Positions 50,119 through 62,413 are shown, numbered from the stretch's first letter. The stretch is 64,000 nt of DNA from Lantana camara (GCA_037501455.1 CM074857.1:101031501-101095500), one strand, 5' to 3'. Notes: generated by a model not told the origin, from the sequence alone. Numbers and translations: made by a program.

Positions 50119-50134
50119 TGGCGCCGTCTGTGGG
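50119..50134 (+). promoter_or_regulatory. Primer-binding site of the Tat element
   Basis: TGGCGCCGTCTGTGGG follows the LTR end after three bases. This is the usual plant Tat-lineage sequence where a host tRNA primes minus-strand synthesis. The same site is at 9081 in the older element. Confidence 0.8.
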
Positions 50135-50191
50135 AAACTCTGAACAAAAAGTCTTTCTTCCTCACCAGCTTAATCCAGCTCCCCACTGACG

Positions 50192-52465
50192 ATGGTCCAA
50201 ACACGTCACGGGCGACGAGTCTACGGCGAGAATGGTGAAGAGATCTTTCCGGATCTCAACACCTCAGGGGGGAACTTCCCACCCCCCGTAGTGGGGATCT
50301 TCGCTACAGATGCCGGCCCTAGTGCTCCTAGCCGTTTGATACTTTCAGAAGCGGATTTGGCGGCTTACGCGGAGAGCTGTCGGGCAGAGGCGTTGGCCGC
50401 TGCAAGAGAAAACAGGGAGCCGGTCATGCCGGCTCCCCCAAGAGGAAGCCCTTTGGCTCTGACCCCTCAGAATGTCGCACACCCCACGGTTCAAGGGCCT
50501 TCTGCACCAGGGACGTATGCTGTCCATCAGCATGCCCCTCAACTAAGTATCTGGGGGTATCCGCAGCTCCCCTACGGTCAAAACCCCTACGCACAACCTC
50601 AGACCATATACATTGCTCCGGCCTTGGGAGCCCAGCATCCAGTCCATCTGGGTGCGCACCTGGAGGAGGGTTTCGATGACAATGAAAACCCACCCCGCCG
50701 ACAGGAGCCAGCTAGAAGAAGGAATGGTCAGGCTGAGGAACGCCCCTCGCAACTCTTACGCAATATGAGGGAAACGGATAGGGGCGCGCGCCACATTGCA
50801 GGGACGGCAAGCGAAATGAATAGAGACGTTCCTGTCCCTAAAAATGTGCCAGTTTTCGATCGCCTGGGGGCTAGGGTCCATCCCAACGCCTACCATCAGG
50901 CCAATCGGGGACATTGGGTGGGACAGGGCGATCTCCGAAATAATCTCCCCCGGAGGCAAAGGCAGCAACAACAGCAGCAGCAGCAACCTTATGTACCCGA
51001 CCCGGCACCAGGGTCGGAGTATTTTGATCCACAGGAGGAAGTGTCATCACACTTCCCCTAAGGGCAGGTCTTCGAGGAAAGGGCACCAGCCCACCACCAC
51101 GGTCACCTCCCCCCACGTCTGGGGAGGATGTACCGCAGCGAAAGGGAGGCAAGGTCCCCCTTTTGCGACGAAATCATCGACGCCAAGGTGGTGGACAGAG
51201 TCCCCACCAATCTGCCAATATACCACGGGAGCACCGACCCCGTGAAGCACTGCTCCAAATTCGAAGCACAAGTCAGCCTCTATGGCCACTCCAAACTCAT
51301 TTGGGCCAAGATTTTCGAAACCACGCTCGAGGGTCCAGCCCAAGACTGGTTTGAGCGGCTAGCTCCCCATAGCATCCGAGATTATGATCATCTGGCTAGA
51401 AAGTTCAAAGCTCACTTCTCCTCTATGACGGGGGTCAAGCTCCCGTCCACCTATCTGTATAGTATCACGCAGGAAGAAGGCGAGACCTTGAGGAGTTTCT
51501 TTTCACGATTCAACGAAGCATTCGTCAAGGTCGAGCACTTGGACATTGACATCCTGACCCAGACCCTGCATAAGGCGATCCGGCACACGGAGTGCGCCGA
51601 TGAAATCATCCTCGAGTCTCCCCAGAATATGGAGGAAATAATGGCCATAGCACGCCGTTTCATGCGGTTGGAGGAGGTCAAGTCCACAACGCGCGCTTTG
51701 GGGCGTAAAAGTGATCGACGAGCAAACGACCCAGCTCCCGATAGGTTCCCCAGATCCGACCCACCTCGGTCGGAACCTCCAAGGATCTCCAGCAGAATGG
51801 AACAGAGGCTCAAGCGGGAAGTGCCCTCAACGAGCGGGGTCAGGAAAGGTTACACACCTTTGGTTTGCCCCATAGAGGAAATTTACGAAGTCATGGATCG
51901 AGGACTCCTTAAAAAGCCAAAGCAGCTGAAAGAAACCAAGAAGGCTAAGGAGTCTGGAAAGCGCTGTGCTTACCACATGCAGCCCGGTCATTGGACTTCA
52001 GAATGCATCGCTTTAAGGGAGGAGGTAGAGCGATTAATTCAAGGAGGCCACCTCATGGAGTTTGTCAAAAAATTGGACGAGCGGGCCCGCCAAATTCTCG
52101 ACCCAAGGGAGTCGCCTCCGCCCAGGAGGGGACGAAAGCCACCATTGGAGAAGCCGGGAGAGGCTAACCCCCACAACATGCCCACAAACGAAATCTTCAT
52201 GATTGCGGGTGGCCCCGCGGGAGGAGACTCCAAGACGGCCCGCAAGCGGTCAAGGCGACAGGCGGGTCGGGAGCTTTATGGGCCCAGAGAAATCATGCAA
52301 GTGGAGCAAGGGCAAGAATGGCGCGAGCAAGAAATCTCGTTTAGCGATAAGGACTTCATACCAGTAATGCCACGAGATGGGGGAATGCCTAGTTGCCCGC
52401 TGGTCGTTACTTTAGACGTGGCAAATTGCGCTGTTCATAAGACCCGACAGTGGGAGCTCCGCTAA
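50192..52465 (+). pseudogene. gag of the Tat element, with one in-frame stop
   Basis: The frame starts at MVQTRHGRRVYGENGEE and runs 289 codons to a TAA at 51059-51061. The same frame then continues without another stop through 52462. So gag is one frame broken by a single stop in a glutamine- and proline-rich linker. The second part holds the retrotransposon gag core (LPIYHGSTDPVKHCSKFEAQ, GPAQDWFERLAPHSI, TYLYSITQEEGETLRSFFSR) and a zinc-knuckle-like CAYHMQPGHWTSEC. The frame runs into the protease region (VTLDVANCAVHKT) and is lost at 52445 by a frameshift. Confidence 0.9.
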
Positions 52466-55400
52466 CATTATCTTCTATTCCACCTTGCAAAAGATGAACA
52501 TCCATAATTCCCTTGAATATGAGCCTATTAAAACACCATTGACAGGTTTTGGGGGCTCGGAGGTCTATTCTAAAGGAAGAGTCAAGCTTGTTACCTCCAT
52601 GGGAAAGCTGCCGCAACGGGCCACACAATTATTGGAATACTTGGTGGTGGAAGGCCCCTCTGCTTACAACATCATCGTGGGACACCCTGCTCTGATCAGC
52701 TTCCGAGCGGTGATTTCCACTTACCACCAAACCATCAAGCTGCCGACCCCGCATGGGATAGGGGAGCTCCGTTGCAACATACCGGAATCATGGGAATGCT
52801 ACTCCATCTCCATGGAAAAGGTACAACTTCCGAACAAAGCTGTCGTTCCTTTAATAGACGTAGGCGATTTCCTAGATGCGGAACTTGCCGACCCAGACGA
52901 TCCCACCGCCGAGATGTGTTCCAAGCAGATGACCTCCACCATAGCAAGGAAGAAGCGGAAGCTTGATGATGGTAAGATAGAGGCAGTAGGAGCCCTCGTC
53001 CCAGTCTCACTGGTTCCGGATGACCCAGAGAAGACCACACACATTGGGGCGAATCTCAAAGGTAAGCAGCAGTGCATGCTCATCCAGTTCCTACGGGATA
53101 ATGCAGACGTGTTTGCTTGGAAGTCCTCAGACTTGGTCGGCGTCGACCCAAAAATTATCGAACACCATTTGAATGTGGACCCAAGTTTCCGACCCATCAA
53201 ACAACGATTGAGGGCCCAGAGTGATGAGCGAAACAAAATAATCGAGCAAGAGGTCAACAAGCTGCTGGATGCCGGATACATCACGCCAGCCAAGTACGTG
53301 GATTGGCTCTGCAACGTCGTTCTGGTCGCGAAGACAGGAGGGAAGTGGCGAATGTGCAACTACTTCACCGACCTAAACAAGGCCTGTCCCAAGGATCCTT
53401 ACCCACTCCCACGCATTGATCAGTTGGTCGATTCGACTGCCGGCTGTGAGCTCCTGAGCATGATGGACGCCTTCCAGGGCTACTATCAAATCTTCATGGC
53501 CCAGGAGGACAAAGGGAAGACCGCTTTCATTGTGGTGAAGGGAATCTACTGTTTCGAGGTCATGCCATTCGGATTGAAAAACGCTGGCGCGACCTATCAA
53601 AGGCTGGTCAACAAGGTTTTCCCAGACGAGATAGGCAAAACAATGGAGGTCTATGTTGACGACATGATCGTCAAGAGCGAGAGGGCAGAGATGCATTTGG
53701 CCGATTTAGGTCGGACTTTCGACCTGCTCCGCAAGTACAGGATGAAGCTGAATCCCGGCAAATGCTCCTTCGGCGTAGAAGGAGGAAAATTCCTTGGTTA
53801 CATAGTCAGCCAACGAGGAATCGAAGCCAACCCGGAGAAAATCTTAGCTCTCAAGGGCATCAACAGACCCCACAACGTGAGGGACGTCCAGCGTCTCGTC
53901 GGTCGAATCATTTCACTAAACAGGTTCATCTCTCGCTCTTCTGAGAAAAATCTCCCATTCTTTAAGATTTTACGCAATATTAAAAAATTCGAGTGGACTG
54001 ATGAATGCGATGAAGCCTTTGAGGGGCTCAAAGAATATCTTGCTTCTCCTCCCTTGCTTGCTAAACCTGTAACAGGAGAAACTTTGTACCTTTATTTGGA
54101 GGTCACGGAGGAGGCCGTGAGCTCTGTGCTAGTAGCCGTCCGCGAAAGGAAGCACATGCCAGTATATTACGTTAGCAAGATACTCCACGGCGCGGAAACG
54201 CGCTATATGGAGATCGAAAAATTCGCACTGGCCCTCGTGCATGCCTCCAGAAAGCTAAGGCCTTACTTCCAATCCCATTCCATCATTGTCCTCACAGACC
54301 AAGGCTTGCGCCAAGTCCTGGAAAAACCGGAAGCATCGGGAAGAATTGTGAAATGGGCCATCGAGTTGAGTCAGTTCGATATCAACTACCAGCCCCGAGC
54401 TGCATATCAAGCCCAGATCCTCGCAGATTTCATCATTGAAAAGAGCGACCCCCGTAAGGAAACCCCGCGCCTAGCGCTATGGACAATGTCGGTCGATGGC
54501 TCCTCAACCTCTCAAGGAGGCGGTGTGGGGATCTCCCTAACCAGCACGGGGAGCGAGACGCTTGATTTCGCCATCTCCCTGGACTTCCCAACCACCAACA
54601 ATGAGGCAGAATGCGAAGCGCTCATCGCTGGCCTTAAAATTGCGAAGGATCATGGGGTCGAAAGGATTGTCGTAATGACGGATTCCCAGCTGGTGGCGAG
54701 CCAGTTTCAGGGCTCCTACGAAGCGCATGAGGAAACTATGATCAAGTACCTTGCCAAGGTCAAATCCTTGGCGTCTCAATTCAAGGAATTTACGCTACAG
54801 CAAGTCCCCAGGGAAGAGAACACGCGTGCGGACGCGTTGTCAAAATTCGCGAACGGAATGAGAGGCTCCATGGACCAAAACATCACTTACTTGTCAAGCA
54901 AGGGGAGAGTGATTGATGGCGAGGCAGAGGTAATATGCTCCATCGACCCCGCAGAACCGTGCTGGGTCGACGAATTTATACTTTACCTCAGAGATGGAGT
55001 GTTACCTGCCGACCGAAATGCCGCGAGACGCCTCAAGTACAAGGCCGCAGGTTACTCCCTAGATTCCGAAGGGAGATTATACAAGCGGGCATTCATGGGA
55101 CCAACCAAGCGGTGCCTACGCCCCTCACAGGCTTTGGACGTCTTGGAAGAGATACACAGCGGGCAGTGTGGAAATCACGCGGGCGGTCGATCCTTGGCCA
55201 AGAAAGTTTCCAGAAGTGGGTTCTACTGGCCCACTCTAAACGAGGATGCTAAGGAATACGCCCGTAGGTGTGTTAATTGCCAAAAACACGCCAACATCCC
55301 GCATCAGCACCCCGCAGAAATGGTCCCTGTAGATATTTGCTGGCCCTTTGATCAGTGGGGCATTGACATCGTCGGGCCACTGCCACTCGCGACGGGTCAA

Positions 55401-56188
55401 CGGCAATACCTGTTAGTCGCGGTGGAATACTTCTCTAAATGGGTCGAAGCCCAACCCGCGGCAAAAATCACGGACAAGGTTATTCAAAATTTCTTATGGC
55501 GCAACATCATTTGCAGATTTGGGATCCCCAGGGTCCTCATCTGCGACAACGGAACTCAATTTCAAAGCGCCAGCACTAGGTCCTACTGTACAGATATGGG
55601 AATCAGTCAGCGCTTCGCGTCGGTCGGCCATCCCCAGGCGAACGGCCAGGTCGAAGTAATTAATCGGATCATTATTCAGAACCTCCAAACCAGGCTGGAG
55701 GCCAAGAAGGGGGCTTGGGTCGACGAACTTGACGGGGTCCTATGGGCGTACCGCACAACTCCTAGAACTGCTACAGGGCTAACCCCTTTCTCAATGGTCT
55801 ACGGGTCGGAAGCCATGATCCCCGCGGAGCTTCTACATCAGACTGCGAGGGTTTCCAACTACCAGCTCGCCAGAAACGCAGAAGATCGAGCGCATGCGAC
55901 ACCATTGAAGAAATTCGGCAGAAGGGATTCCAACGCATGCAGCAATATCGAGCCGCGGTGGCTCGGAGCTACAACAAAGGGGTCAAGCCCCGCACTTTTC
56001 AAATCGGCGACCTGGTTCTCAAAAAGGTTGAAGTGACGAAACACGTGGGCAAGTTACAACCCAACTGGGAAGGCCCATACCGCATTGCAGAAATAGGGCG
56101 CAACAAAGCTTATCACCTAGAGGATATGGAGGGAAACGCCATCCCCAGATCTTGGAATGCGCATAACCTCAAGAAGTTTTATGTTTAA
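52446..56188 (+). pseudogene. pol of the Tat element: protease, RT, RNase H, second RNase H, integrase; two frameshifts
   Basis: The pol frame begins with the protease active site DSGSSANIIFYSTLQKMN at 52446, one frame away from gag, so a small indel lies at 52445. The reverse transcriptase has YPLPRIDQLVD, SMMDAFQGYYQ and an intact YVDDM near 53652. A first RNase H follows, then a second RNase H-like domain starting MSVDGSSTSQGGG near 54487 with TNNEAECEAL and MTDSQLV. The integrase has the zinc part (HSGQCGNHAGG, CVNCQKH) and the core with GIDIVG, ICDNGTQF and NGQVEVINR. Near 55895-55902 another indel shifts the frame; the C-terminus (FQIGDLVLKKV to NLKKFYV) continues to 56188 in a different frame. 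No functional polyprotein can be made. Confidence 0.92.
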
Positions 56189-56735
56189 GAATTTCTCTAA
56201 GTTGTAGGTACCATTTTGTACTTTCCCCAGTTCGTCCCCAAATGATGAAAAGTACTTTCAGTCCATCTGAATTGTCTTTTATCTTCAGCTAAGTATTGAA
56301 AAGTACTTTCAGTCCATCTGAATTGACTTTTATCTTCAGCTAAATGTTGTGATGTATCCGTTAATCGAAGTTTACGTGTGCGATCCGAAACATCTTAAGG
56401 AGGATGAATAACGAAAACAGAGACCAAGGAAACCTTAAGAAGTAGCTCGGGGCGACTCGCGAAGTAAGTTCCCAGCGAGCCAGTGTTGGCTCGCGAGGGC
56501 AACCTCTTCCGACCCACGACACGTACTTTTCAAGTTTCATTTAAGTTTTCGTTCAAAAGATTGCGAAAAAGCCATACTCGCCAACAAGACCAATGTCTTA
56601 GAGATAAACAACATTAGAATGAGACAGTATCAAAAGCAAATAATAAATGCTCGAATTTACAGGAGGAGGTGGGGGCTCAATCCCCGGAATATTACAAAGA
56701 AATAGCAGTAATAACGGTACAAATGCCGTTCGCCT
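56189..56735 (+). other. Untranslated spacer between pol and the antisense gene
   Basis: No coding sequence is visible. A 51-bp unit (gaaaagtactttcagtccat..) is repeated in tandem at 56247-56297 and 56298-56348 with two or three differences. Confidence 0.7.
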
Positions 56736-59700
56736 TCAAGAGCTGGAAGGAGGAATTGGAAGATCAGGCTGAGACGCCGGGGGAGTCACTTCAATGGCGG
56801 GAGGGAGTGATGCCAGTGGGGGGATCGCTAAAGCAGGACCACCCGTGTTCCCGGTCAAGTGGTCATCATCTTTCGACCCGCTACTTGAGGGAGCATAAGT
56901 GGCCAGCAAAGTCTCTTTTGTCCGCTCTATATCCACGGGGCCGGGCAAAGATACCGCTTCTGCTTGCTTGTCAAGCTGAGATTCAGCCCATTCCACGGCC
57001 CAGCCGTAGGTCACTTTGTTCCAGTCCGGCTCTTCTTCGTCTTCTTCGCCATCTGTCGCTTCCTGATTCGCCCCTTCTTCGAATTCAACGCGAGCCATGA
57101 ACTCTTCCGGCAAGGTGTTGGGAACATACCCGTTCGCCGCATTGAGTTTACGAGGGTCGTTAAGAAGGGCATGGGGGATTGGGTGGTGAAGGTGGATCTG
57201 CGATAGAGCCCTCATGAAGCCGGTCTCTATGTCTGAAGCCCCCAGGGTGCCCGAGACGGTGCCAAACACCTTGGATTGAAGAAACTCTGCCACGGCGCTA
57301 TCCTTTATTTGCGGCACTAGTTTCTCGACCGTCCAGAAGGTCGTTTTGGTTCCATCCTTCTGCCCTTCCACAAAGCCTTCCCGCCACCCATCCTGTTTGC
57401 CCTTGGCATAAGCAGCCTCGGTTTTCGCTTCCGCGGCGTCCAACAAGCTTTGCCGCGTAGCCACACCCGTTCGCAGCTCCTCGTTCGCAGCCCTTAGTTC
57501 CTCCAACTCCTTCTCTAGGGCAGACCTCTCCATAAGGGAATCTTTTACCAGCTTGTCCATTTTGTCAAGCTTCACGGTGTACGCCTTCTGGGCATCTTCC
57601 AACGCCTGGGATTGCCTCGCCGCCTCGTCTTTCCAGCTCTTCTCCTGCAATACCTCTGCCCTCTCCGCCAGCAGCTTGCGGCGAGCTTCATCGGCCAATT
57701 CTAGCCGCATGGCAGACTGGTGTTCCCTCACTATCAACTGGGAAGAAGAAAAGGAGAAAAAGTCAGAAAAGAAACAATGAAAAGCATGACCCAAGGGAAA
57801 GAATGGCGAAAGGGCCCTTACCGCATTCAAGAGCGCAATCTTGTTATAGGAGAGGGTCGCGTTGCTCTCCTTGGCCAACTCCTGGTGGTCGCTCGCGGTT
57901 TGTAAGGAGTAATAGATGGCTCCCAGCACATCCTGGTCGACTTCCCCGGTAGCGACCTTCCTCTCCGACCCGTCCTCCTTGCGCTCTGAAACCTCAAAGG
58001 GTACTTAGGCCCGGCGAATGTGGGGACGGCGACTATACGTTCGTAGTCCCCCCTCAGCATGGTGAAGCCGGGCGAGGTCCCCGGCCGAAGGGTTGGGGGA
58101 GCCCAGCCGCCCGGTGGCCGGAAATGAGGATCACCCCGCCTAACAGGTTTCTTGGGAGCCCTGTCCTCCGCCTCATCCTTTTCCTTCCTCTTTAGAGTAC
58201 GCCGACCCCTGGGCACGTCCGAAGGAAACGACCCGGAGTTGGTCTCTGAGTCCGTATCCGGTCGCCCGGCAGAAGTGACCACCTTCCCCTTTGGTTTTGG
58301 AGGGACAGCGCCCTGATCTACCGGAGGTGGAGCCGGGGCATCGTTGGCCGGAGGGATCCAAGCGGCTCCTTGCGTATCCGCTTCCCCCCCATCTGTAGGA
58401 ACATGGGCGTCAGCCCACCTTTGCCCGGCTGCCCGCTCCACGGCCGCAATCCGACCCAGGGAATCTGCCTCCGTGAGGCCCTCTTCTCGCGCTATCTCTT
58501 GGACAGAAGGAAGCGGGCCAGGCACTCCTTCCTCAGCAATTTTCTTGGCCTTCTCGGCCTGTTTCTTCTTCAACAGGCGATCCACGGCTCTGGCTCGTCC
58601 AGCTACCATTATCGACCCTGCACATGGGGAAAAATAAAGTTCAGCGGGCAGAGTTAGAAATCAGTGCGGTAAAGAAAAGATGAAGTCAGGGAAGGGAACG
58701 TGCTTGGCCTAAGGGTATTGAGGGTGTAGTTACCCATTCTGAAATCAATGTGTCTCCCTATCCCCGGAGCCAACCCCAGGTTAATCAGCAGATGGGTGTT
58801 CGTGAAGATCCCTGTATCCAGGGGATGCACCCCCCTCAGTGCAGCTAACAAGGTGTTGGGCCAGCGTACCGGACCCCTCTCCAACCTTACCTGGGCCACG
58901 TCGTTCCAGGAGGTATGTTCTAGGCCGTTCCACCCGTCTGTATATCTCAGGAAGACAAACTTCTTTTTCCAATCCACGCCATGAGAGGACTTCTCGGTGT
59001 CAAAAATCTTATTCCCCGACCGAGATTGCAATTTCACAAACCCCCTCCTGTTGGGGGAAGCAGCTGAGTCGACGGAAGCTACGAATAGTTCCGCAAAATG
59101 CTCCACGCATTCAACCTGTCCCAAGATCTTCATCAAGGACCTGAACGCTGTTACCATCGCATGACCGTTTGGGAGCAGTTGAATGGGGCTGATCTGGAGG
59201 TGATTAAACAGAGCCACCTGGAAAGGGGAGAGAGGGAGTCGGAACCCATATTCAATGGCCTGCAGGGACATGGCGATACACCCTTCAGGGGGGGCTCCCA
59301 TGTGTTCATCCTTGTTGGGAGTAAAAACTTCGCAACGGTCGTCCAAATCCCTCCAGCCGGTCAGTCTCTTCAGGGCGGTGGTCCTCTCCGACCCATACAC
59401 CTCGACCCTAAACTCGTAATAGTATTTCGGGCATTTTTGCTGCCCTCTCCTTTTCGTTTTCCCCTTTTGGGGCCCCCGCTCAACATCCGAAGCTGCGCCG
59501 CCGCGACCTTCTCCCTCCAACGACATCTCCTCAATCTCAGCGGCCGTATCCTCTACAACTTCGTTGTTTACTTCGTCTCGCATTCCACCACCGCTTAATG
59601 GGATGGATTCAGCTTCCGCGGAACTTTCACTGTCGGCCGGGTCCCTCAGAACCGATCCGGTGGCTTCCACCGCTGGGGTCCTGAAATACATTGTCACAGT

Positions 59701-59856
59701 GGGATCCTCCCACCTAGCTCTCCCTGGAGCCTTAACCCCTATGCATTCTATTGACACCTCAGAGTCCGACGGAATGTCCCGCGGACCGTAGCTTCTCACT
59801 TGCTCTTTTGGGGGTTGGCTCTCGGCAGGCCCGGAGACGTTCCTCTTGGGAGCCAT
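56736..59856 (-). pseudogene. Antisense spliced gene of the Tat element (Transposase_28 / 'putative gypsy-type' domain), one frameshift
   Basis: On the minus strand, a gene with three exons can be read: 59856-58734, 58617-57822 and 57737-56736, with GT..AG introns of 116 and 84 bp whose joins keep frame. The start chosen gives MAPKRNVSGPAESQ. Exon 1 encodes an acidic N-terminus, then the domain often called 'putative gypsy-type transposon' (MSLQAIEYGFRLPLSPFQVA, NHLQISPIQLLPN, WNDVAQVRLERG). Exon 2 is basic and rich in Pro/Lys. Exon 3 is a long coiled coil (LEKELEELRAANEELRTG) followed by an acidic tail. A one-base loss near 58000 breaks the frame inside exon 2. Antisense frames at this place are known in Tat elements; their role is unknown. 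Confidence 0.82.
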
Positions 59857-60043
59857 TTCTAGGATGTGAGGGAGAAAGGAAGAGGAGAGAGATCTGGGAT
59901 TGAAAAGCGTACCTCGAGAATGTGCTTGCGAATTCTCCCGGAGTGCGTTTTTGACAAGAGTCTGGTGGAGGGCAAGAGTCACTCCAAATCTAGGGTTTGC
60001 TCTTGTGGAAGGCGTGGAAGGGAGAAAAACCGCCTAAGTCCCC

Positions 60044-60051
60044 AATTTATA
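60044..60051 (-). promoter_or_regulatory. TATA box for the antisense gene
   Basis: Read on the minus strand, TATAAATT stands about 190 bp before the chosen start codon, inside the element and outside the LTR. It would give the antisense gene its own promoter. Confidence 0.5.
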
Positions 60052-60454
60052 GCAACGTCTCAACTAGGCGTGGTTATCCCTTCCCACGTGACCATAAATT
60101 AGTATACTGGGGAAGAACGTGTCCCCTTACCCCCAAAACGGCCGCCTACAACCGAACCTCAAAACCCGTGCGAGTCCCTCAAATTTTAAAAGTGTAATCA
60201 TGACTCTGACAAAGGGAGTCTCCAGAGTTCCCCGCCCGGTGGGGCACAGCTAGCATGCGCGCATGAGGCCACGTCTCATGTCTTGGGTCGAAATGTATCT
60301 GGGGTCGAAGGAGGTTGGCTCGTCGAATCCTGGCTCGGACAGTTTTCCCAACGATCCAGATCTCCACAAAATCATCGCGACCCAGGCCTCCCCTTTTTAC
60401 CCCAGCCAAAAAGCCTTCCTTGAGATCAGACACCACTCTTTTAATGGTGCCCGA

Positions 60455-60468
60455 TCTGGGGGGGCAGA
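60455..60468 (+). promoter_or_regulatory. Polypurine tract of the Tat element
   Basis: A run of G residues followed by GCAGA directly before the 3' LTR is where plus-strand DNA synthesis would be primed. Confidence 0.7.
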
Positions 60469-61182
60469 TGATAAGGGGAAAATCGGGGAGTCTGACTTAG
60501 CGCCAGATGTCATTGCCAGATAAGCAGCCTATGCCTCGTAAGCTTTTCACGACCGAGCCGCTTAGGCGATCATCGACCCACTACTTGACTGAAGACCACA
60601 AGTCCTGGTTTGGCGGCGGTCTCCCGCGACCCAGGGTCCCCCTTCACCCCAGAAAAAGGCGCGACCCAGCGAGACCCCGACCCGATCACTACCGGACAGC
60701 AGCACTTAATGCGAGTACCACCTACGGCTGGCCGCATTAATGGCAGCCGCGCTCAGTACAGTGTCAGGGATCCTGGCAGGAGCAGGCGAACAGTGCTTTG
60801 GCTGGAAAAGCACTGTTCCGGCCAGATGACCAGGACTCTCTCCCCCCAACCAGATCCACACTTTCTGGGAGGTGTACTTGCTCCCGCGAAGTCCATCTTC
60901 ACCCTATAAAAGCCTCGCCTGGCGACGGCCAAAGGTAAGCTCTTTTTCACGCCCAAAAACTCTTAACTCTAGCATTTTCGACCGAGAGCTTAAGCTGACT
61001 TGAGCGTCGGAGTGCCAAAACGGGTCCAACCCCCACTCCTCCCCGTCTTGGCCTTTGAGTTCACGTTTGTTCTACCTTTTCAGTTGGAGGAAGCGTCGGA
61101 GTTCTCCACATATTAAAAATATCTTGGGTGATTTGGCGTCTGAGTCTGGAACCCCGTACTGTGCCAGATTTTGACACGATCA
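60469..61182 (+). repeat. 3' LTR of the Tat gypsy element
   Basis: It matches 49403-50115 with one extra base near 60616 and no other difference that I can see. It contains the same TATA box at 60905-60912. Confidence 0.93.
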
Positions 61183-62395
61183 CACATGTCTTGATAGATT
61201 ATTTGCAGTCTTTTGAGTTTGCTTTTAGTTTGCATTTCATGAGATTGGTTTTGGGAGTGACAAATGAACTATCTCAACTTTTGCAAAGAAAAGACCAAGA
61301 TATTGTAAATGCTATGAAGCAGGTGAAAGTGTGCAAAACAAAGTTACAAAATGTCAGAGATGAAGGGTGGGACTCTTTATTGGATGAAGTTTTCTTATTT
61401 TGTAGTGTTCATAACATTTCAGTCCCCAAGATGGATGATATTTTTAAGGCTCGTGGAAGATCTCGACGAAAGACTCAACAAATTACTAATGCACATCGGT
61501 TTCGGGTAGAGATTTTTAATCAAGTCATTGATATGCAACTTCAAGAAATGAATAACCGTTTTACAGAGGTAAACTCACAGTTGCTTACTTGTTTAGCTTG
61601 CTTGAGTCCCGTTGATTTATTTGTCTCTTTCAACAAAGAACGTCTAATCCAGTTGGCCAAATTTTATCCGGTAGAGTTATCTAATGTGCAAATATCAATA
61701 CTTGAAAATCAACTTGAGAATTATATTATTGATATGAGATCAGATGAAATCTTCTCTGGATTGAAAGGGATTGGTGATCTTGCCCAAAAATTGGTGGAGA
61801 CAAAGAGAAATGATGTATATCCACTTGTGTACTTGCTTCTAAAATTGGCTTTAATTGTTCCAGTTGCAACAGCTACAGTGGAAAGAGCATTTTCTGCAAT
61901 GAAATACATCAAAAATCGGCTGAGGAATAGGATGGGCAACGAATGGCTGAATGATTGCTTGGTTACATATATTGAAAAGGATATGTTTGATAGTGTTTCT
62001 AATGATTTGATTATGCATCGTTTTCAGAATATGTGTAACCGACGCGGACTTTTGTAAGATACAAATTTGTAAGTGCTTTAAATAAAAAGTTGAATTTCAC
62101 TTGTTATTTTTTCTTTAATATTATGCTTTGGTCGACCCCTCTGGATAAAATCTCTGGCTCCGCCACTGCCTACGGATTAACGTTATTAAAAGCTAAACTT
62201 GAAGTTGAAGAGGATCAAACCATCAAATCCATCAAGGAGCGTTTGAAGATTTCAACAACTTAAAACTCGAAGGAAGAATCAGAGGATCAAGTTGAAGATT
62301 GAAGACTTACTTTTACTTCAATTTTCAAATAATTTGTATTATCTATTCGGTGTTGACTAAAAATCAATAAACGCGAATTTTTAGTGCAAATAGAT

Positions 62396-62413
62396 TGGCA
62401 CGCCCAGTGGGAC
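62396..62413 (+). promoter_or_regulatory. Primer-binding site of gypsy element B
   Basis: TGGCACGCCCAGTGGGAC follows the end of the split LTR and precedes gag, the expected place for the tRNA primer site. Confidence 0.65.

Larger units (their letters stand above)
49403..61182 (+). mobile_element. Full-length Tat-lineage Ty3/gypsy retrotransposon, 11.8 kb
   Basis: LTRs at 49403-50115 (713 bp) and 60469-61182 (714 bp) begin TGATAAGGGG and end GACACGATCA. I see only one difference between them, a single base near 49549/60616. The target duplication CACAT lies at 49398-49402 and 61183-61187. Order: LTR, primer site, gag, protease, reverse transcriptase, RNase H, a second RNase H-like domain, integrase, then a minus-strand gene, polypurine tract, LTR. 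The extra RNase H and the antisense gene are known for plant Tat elements. Several coding lesions make it non-autonomous. Confidence 0.95.
45965..62057 (+). pseudogene. hAT transposase gene split by two insertions (TTF zinc finger, DUF4371, hAT dimerisation)
   Basis: Three pieces, 45965-46935, 48889-49402 and 61188-62057, add up to 2,355 bases, exactly 785 codons with one stop, and stay open across both joins when the LTR elements and one copy of each target duplication are left out. Piece 1 has a TTF-type zinc-finger region (WLEYSVKEDAAYCLFCYLF, then WNKIDGFKKHVGG) and the start of the DUF4371/RNase H-like core (GILVDESRDLSGKEQMALA). Piece 2 continues the core (VRGQGYDDASNMRG, HYIHYFAHQLQLTLVA, GDTRWSSHYESI). 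Piece 3 ends with the dimerisation domain (PVATATVERAFSAMKYIKNR). The three catalytic acidic residues appear present. The gene cannot make the protein as it stands, but has no other lesion. Confidence 0.93.
44940..62168 (+). mobile_element. hAT transposon with transposase gene, interrupted by two retrotransposons
   Basis: The ends CACTGGCGGAGGC (left) and GGCTCCGCCACTG (right) are an inverted pair with two mismatches. A perfect 8-bp duplication CCTACGGA lies at 44932-44939 and 62169-62176, the hAT hallmark. Without the two retroelement insertions it would be about 3.5 kb. It carries a transposase frame at 45965-62057 and a foldback MITE at 45174-45459 in its 5' part. Confidence 0.93.
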
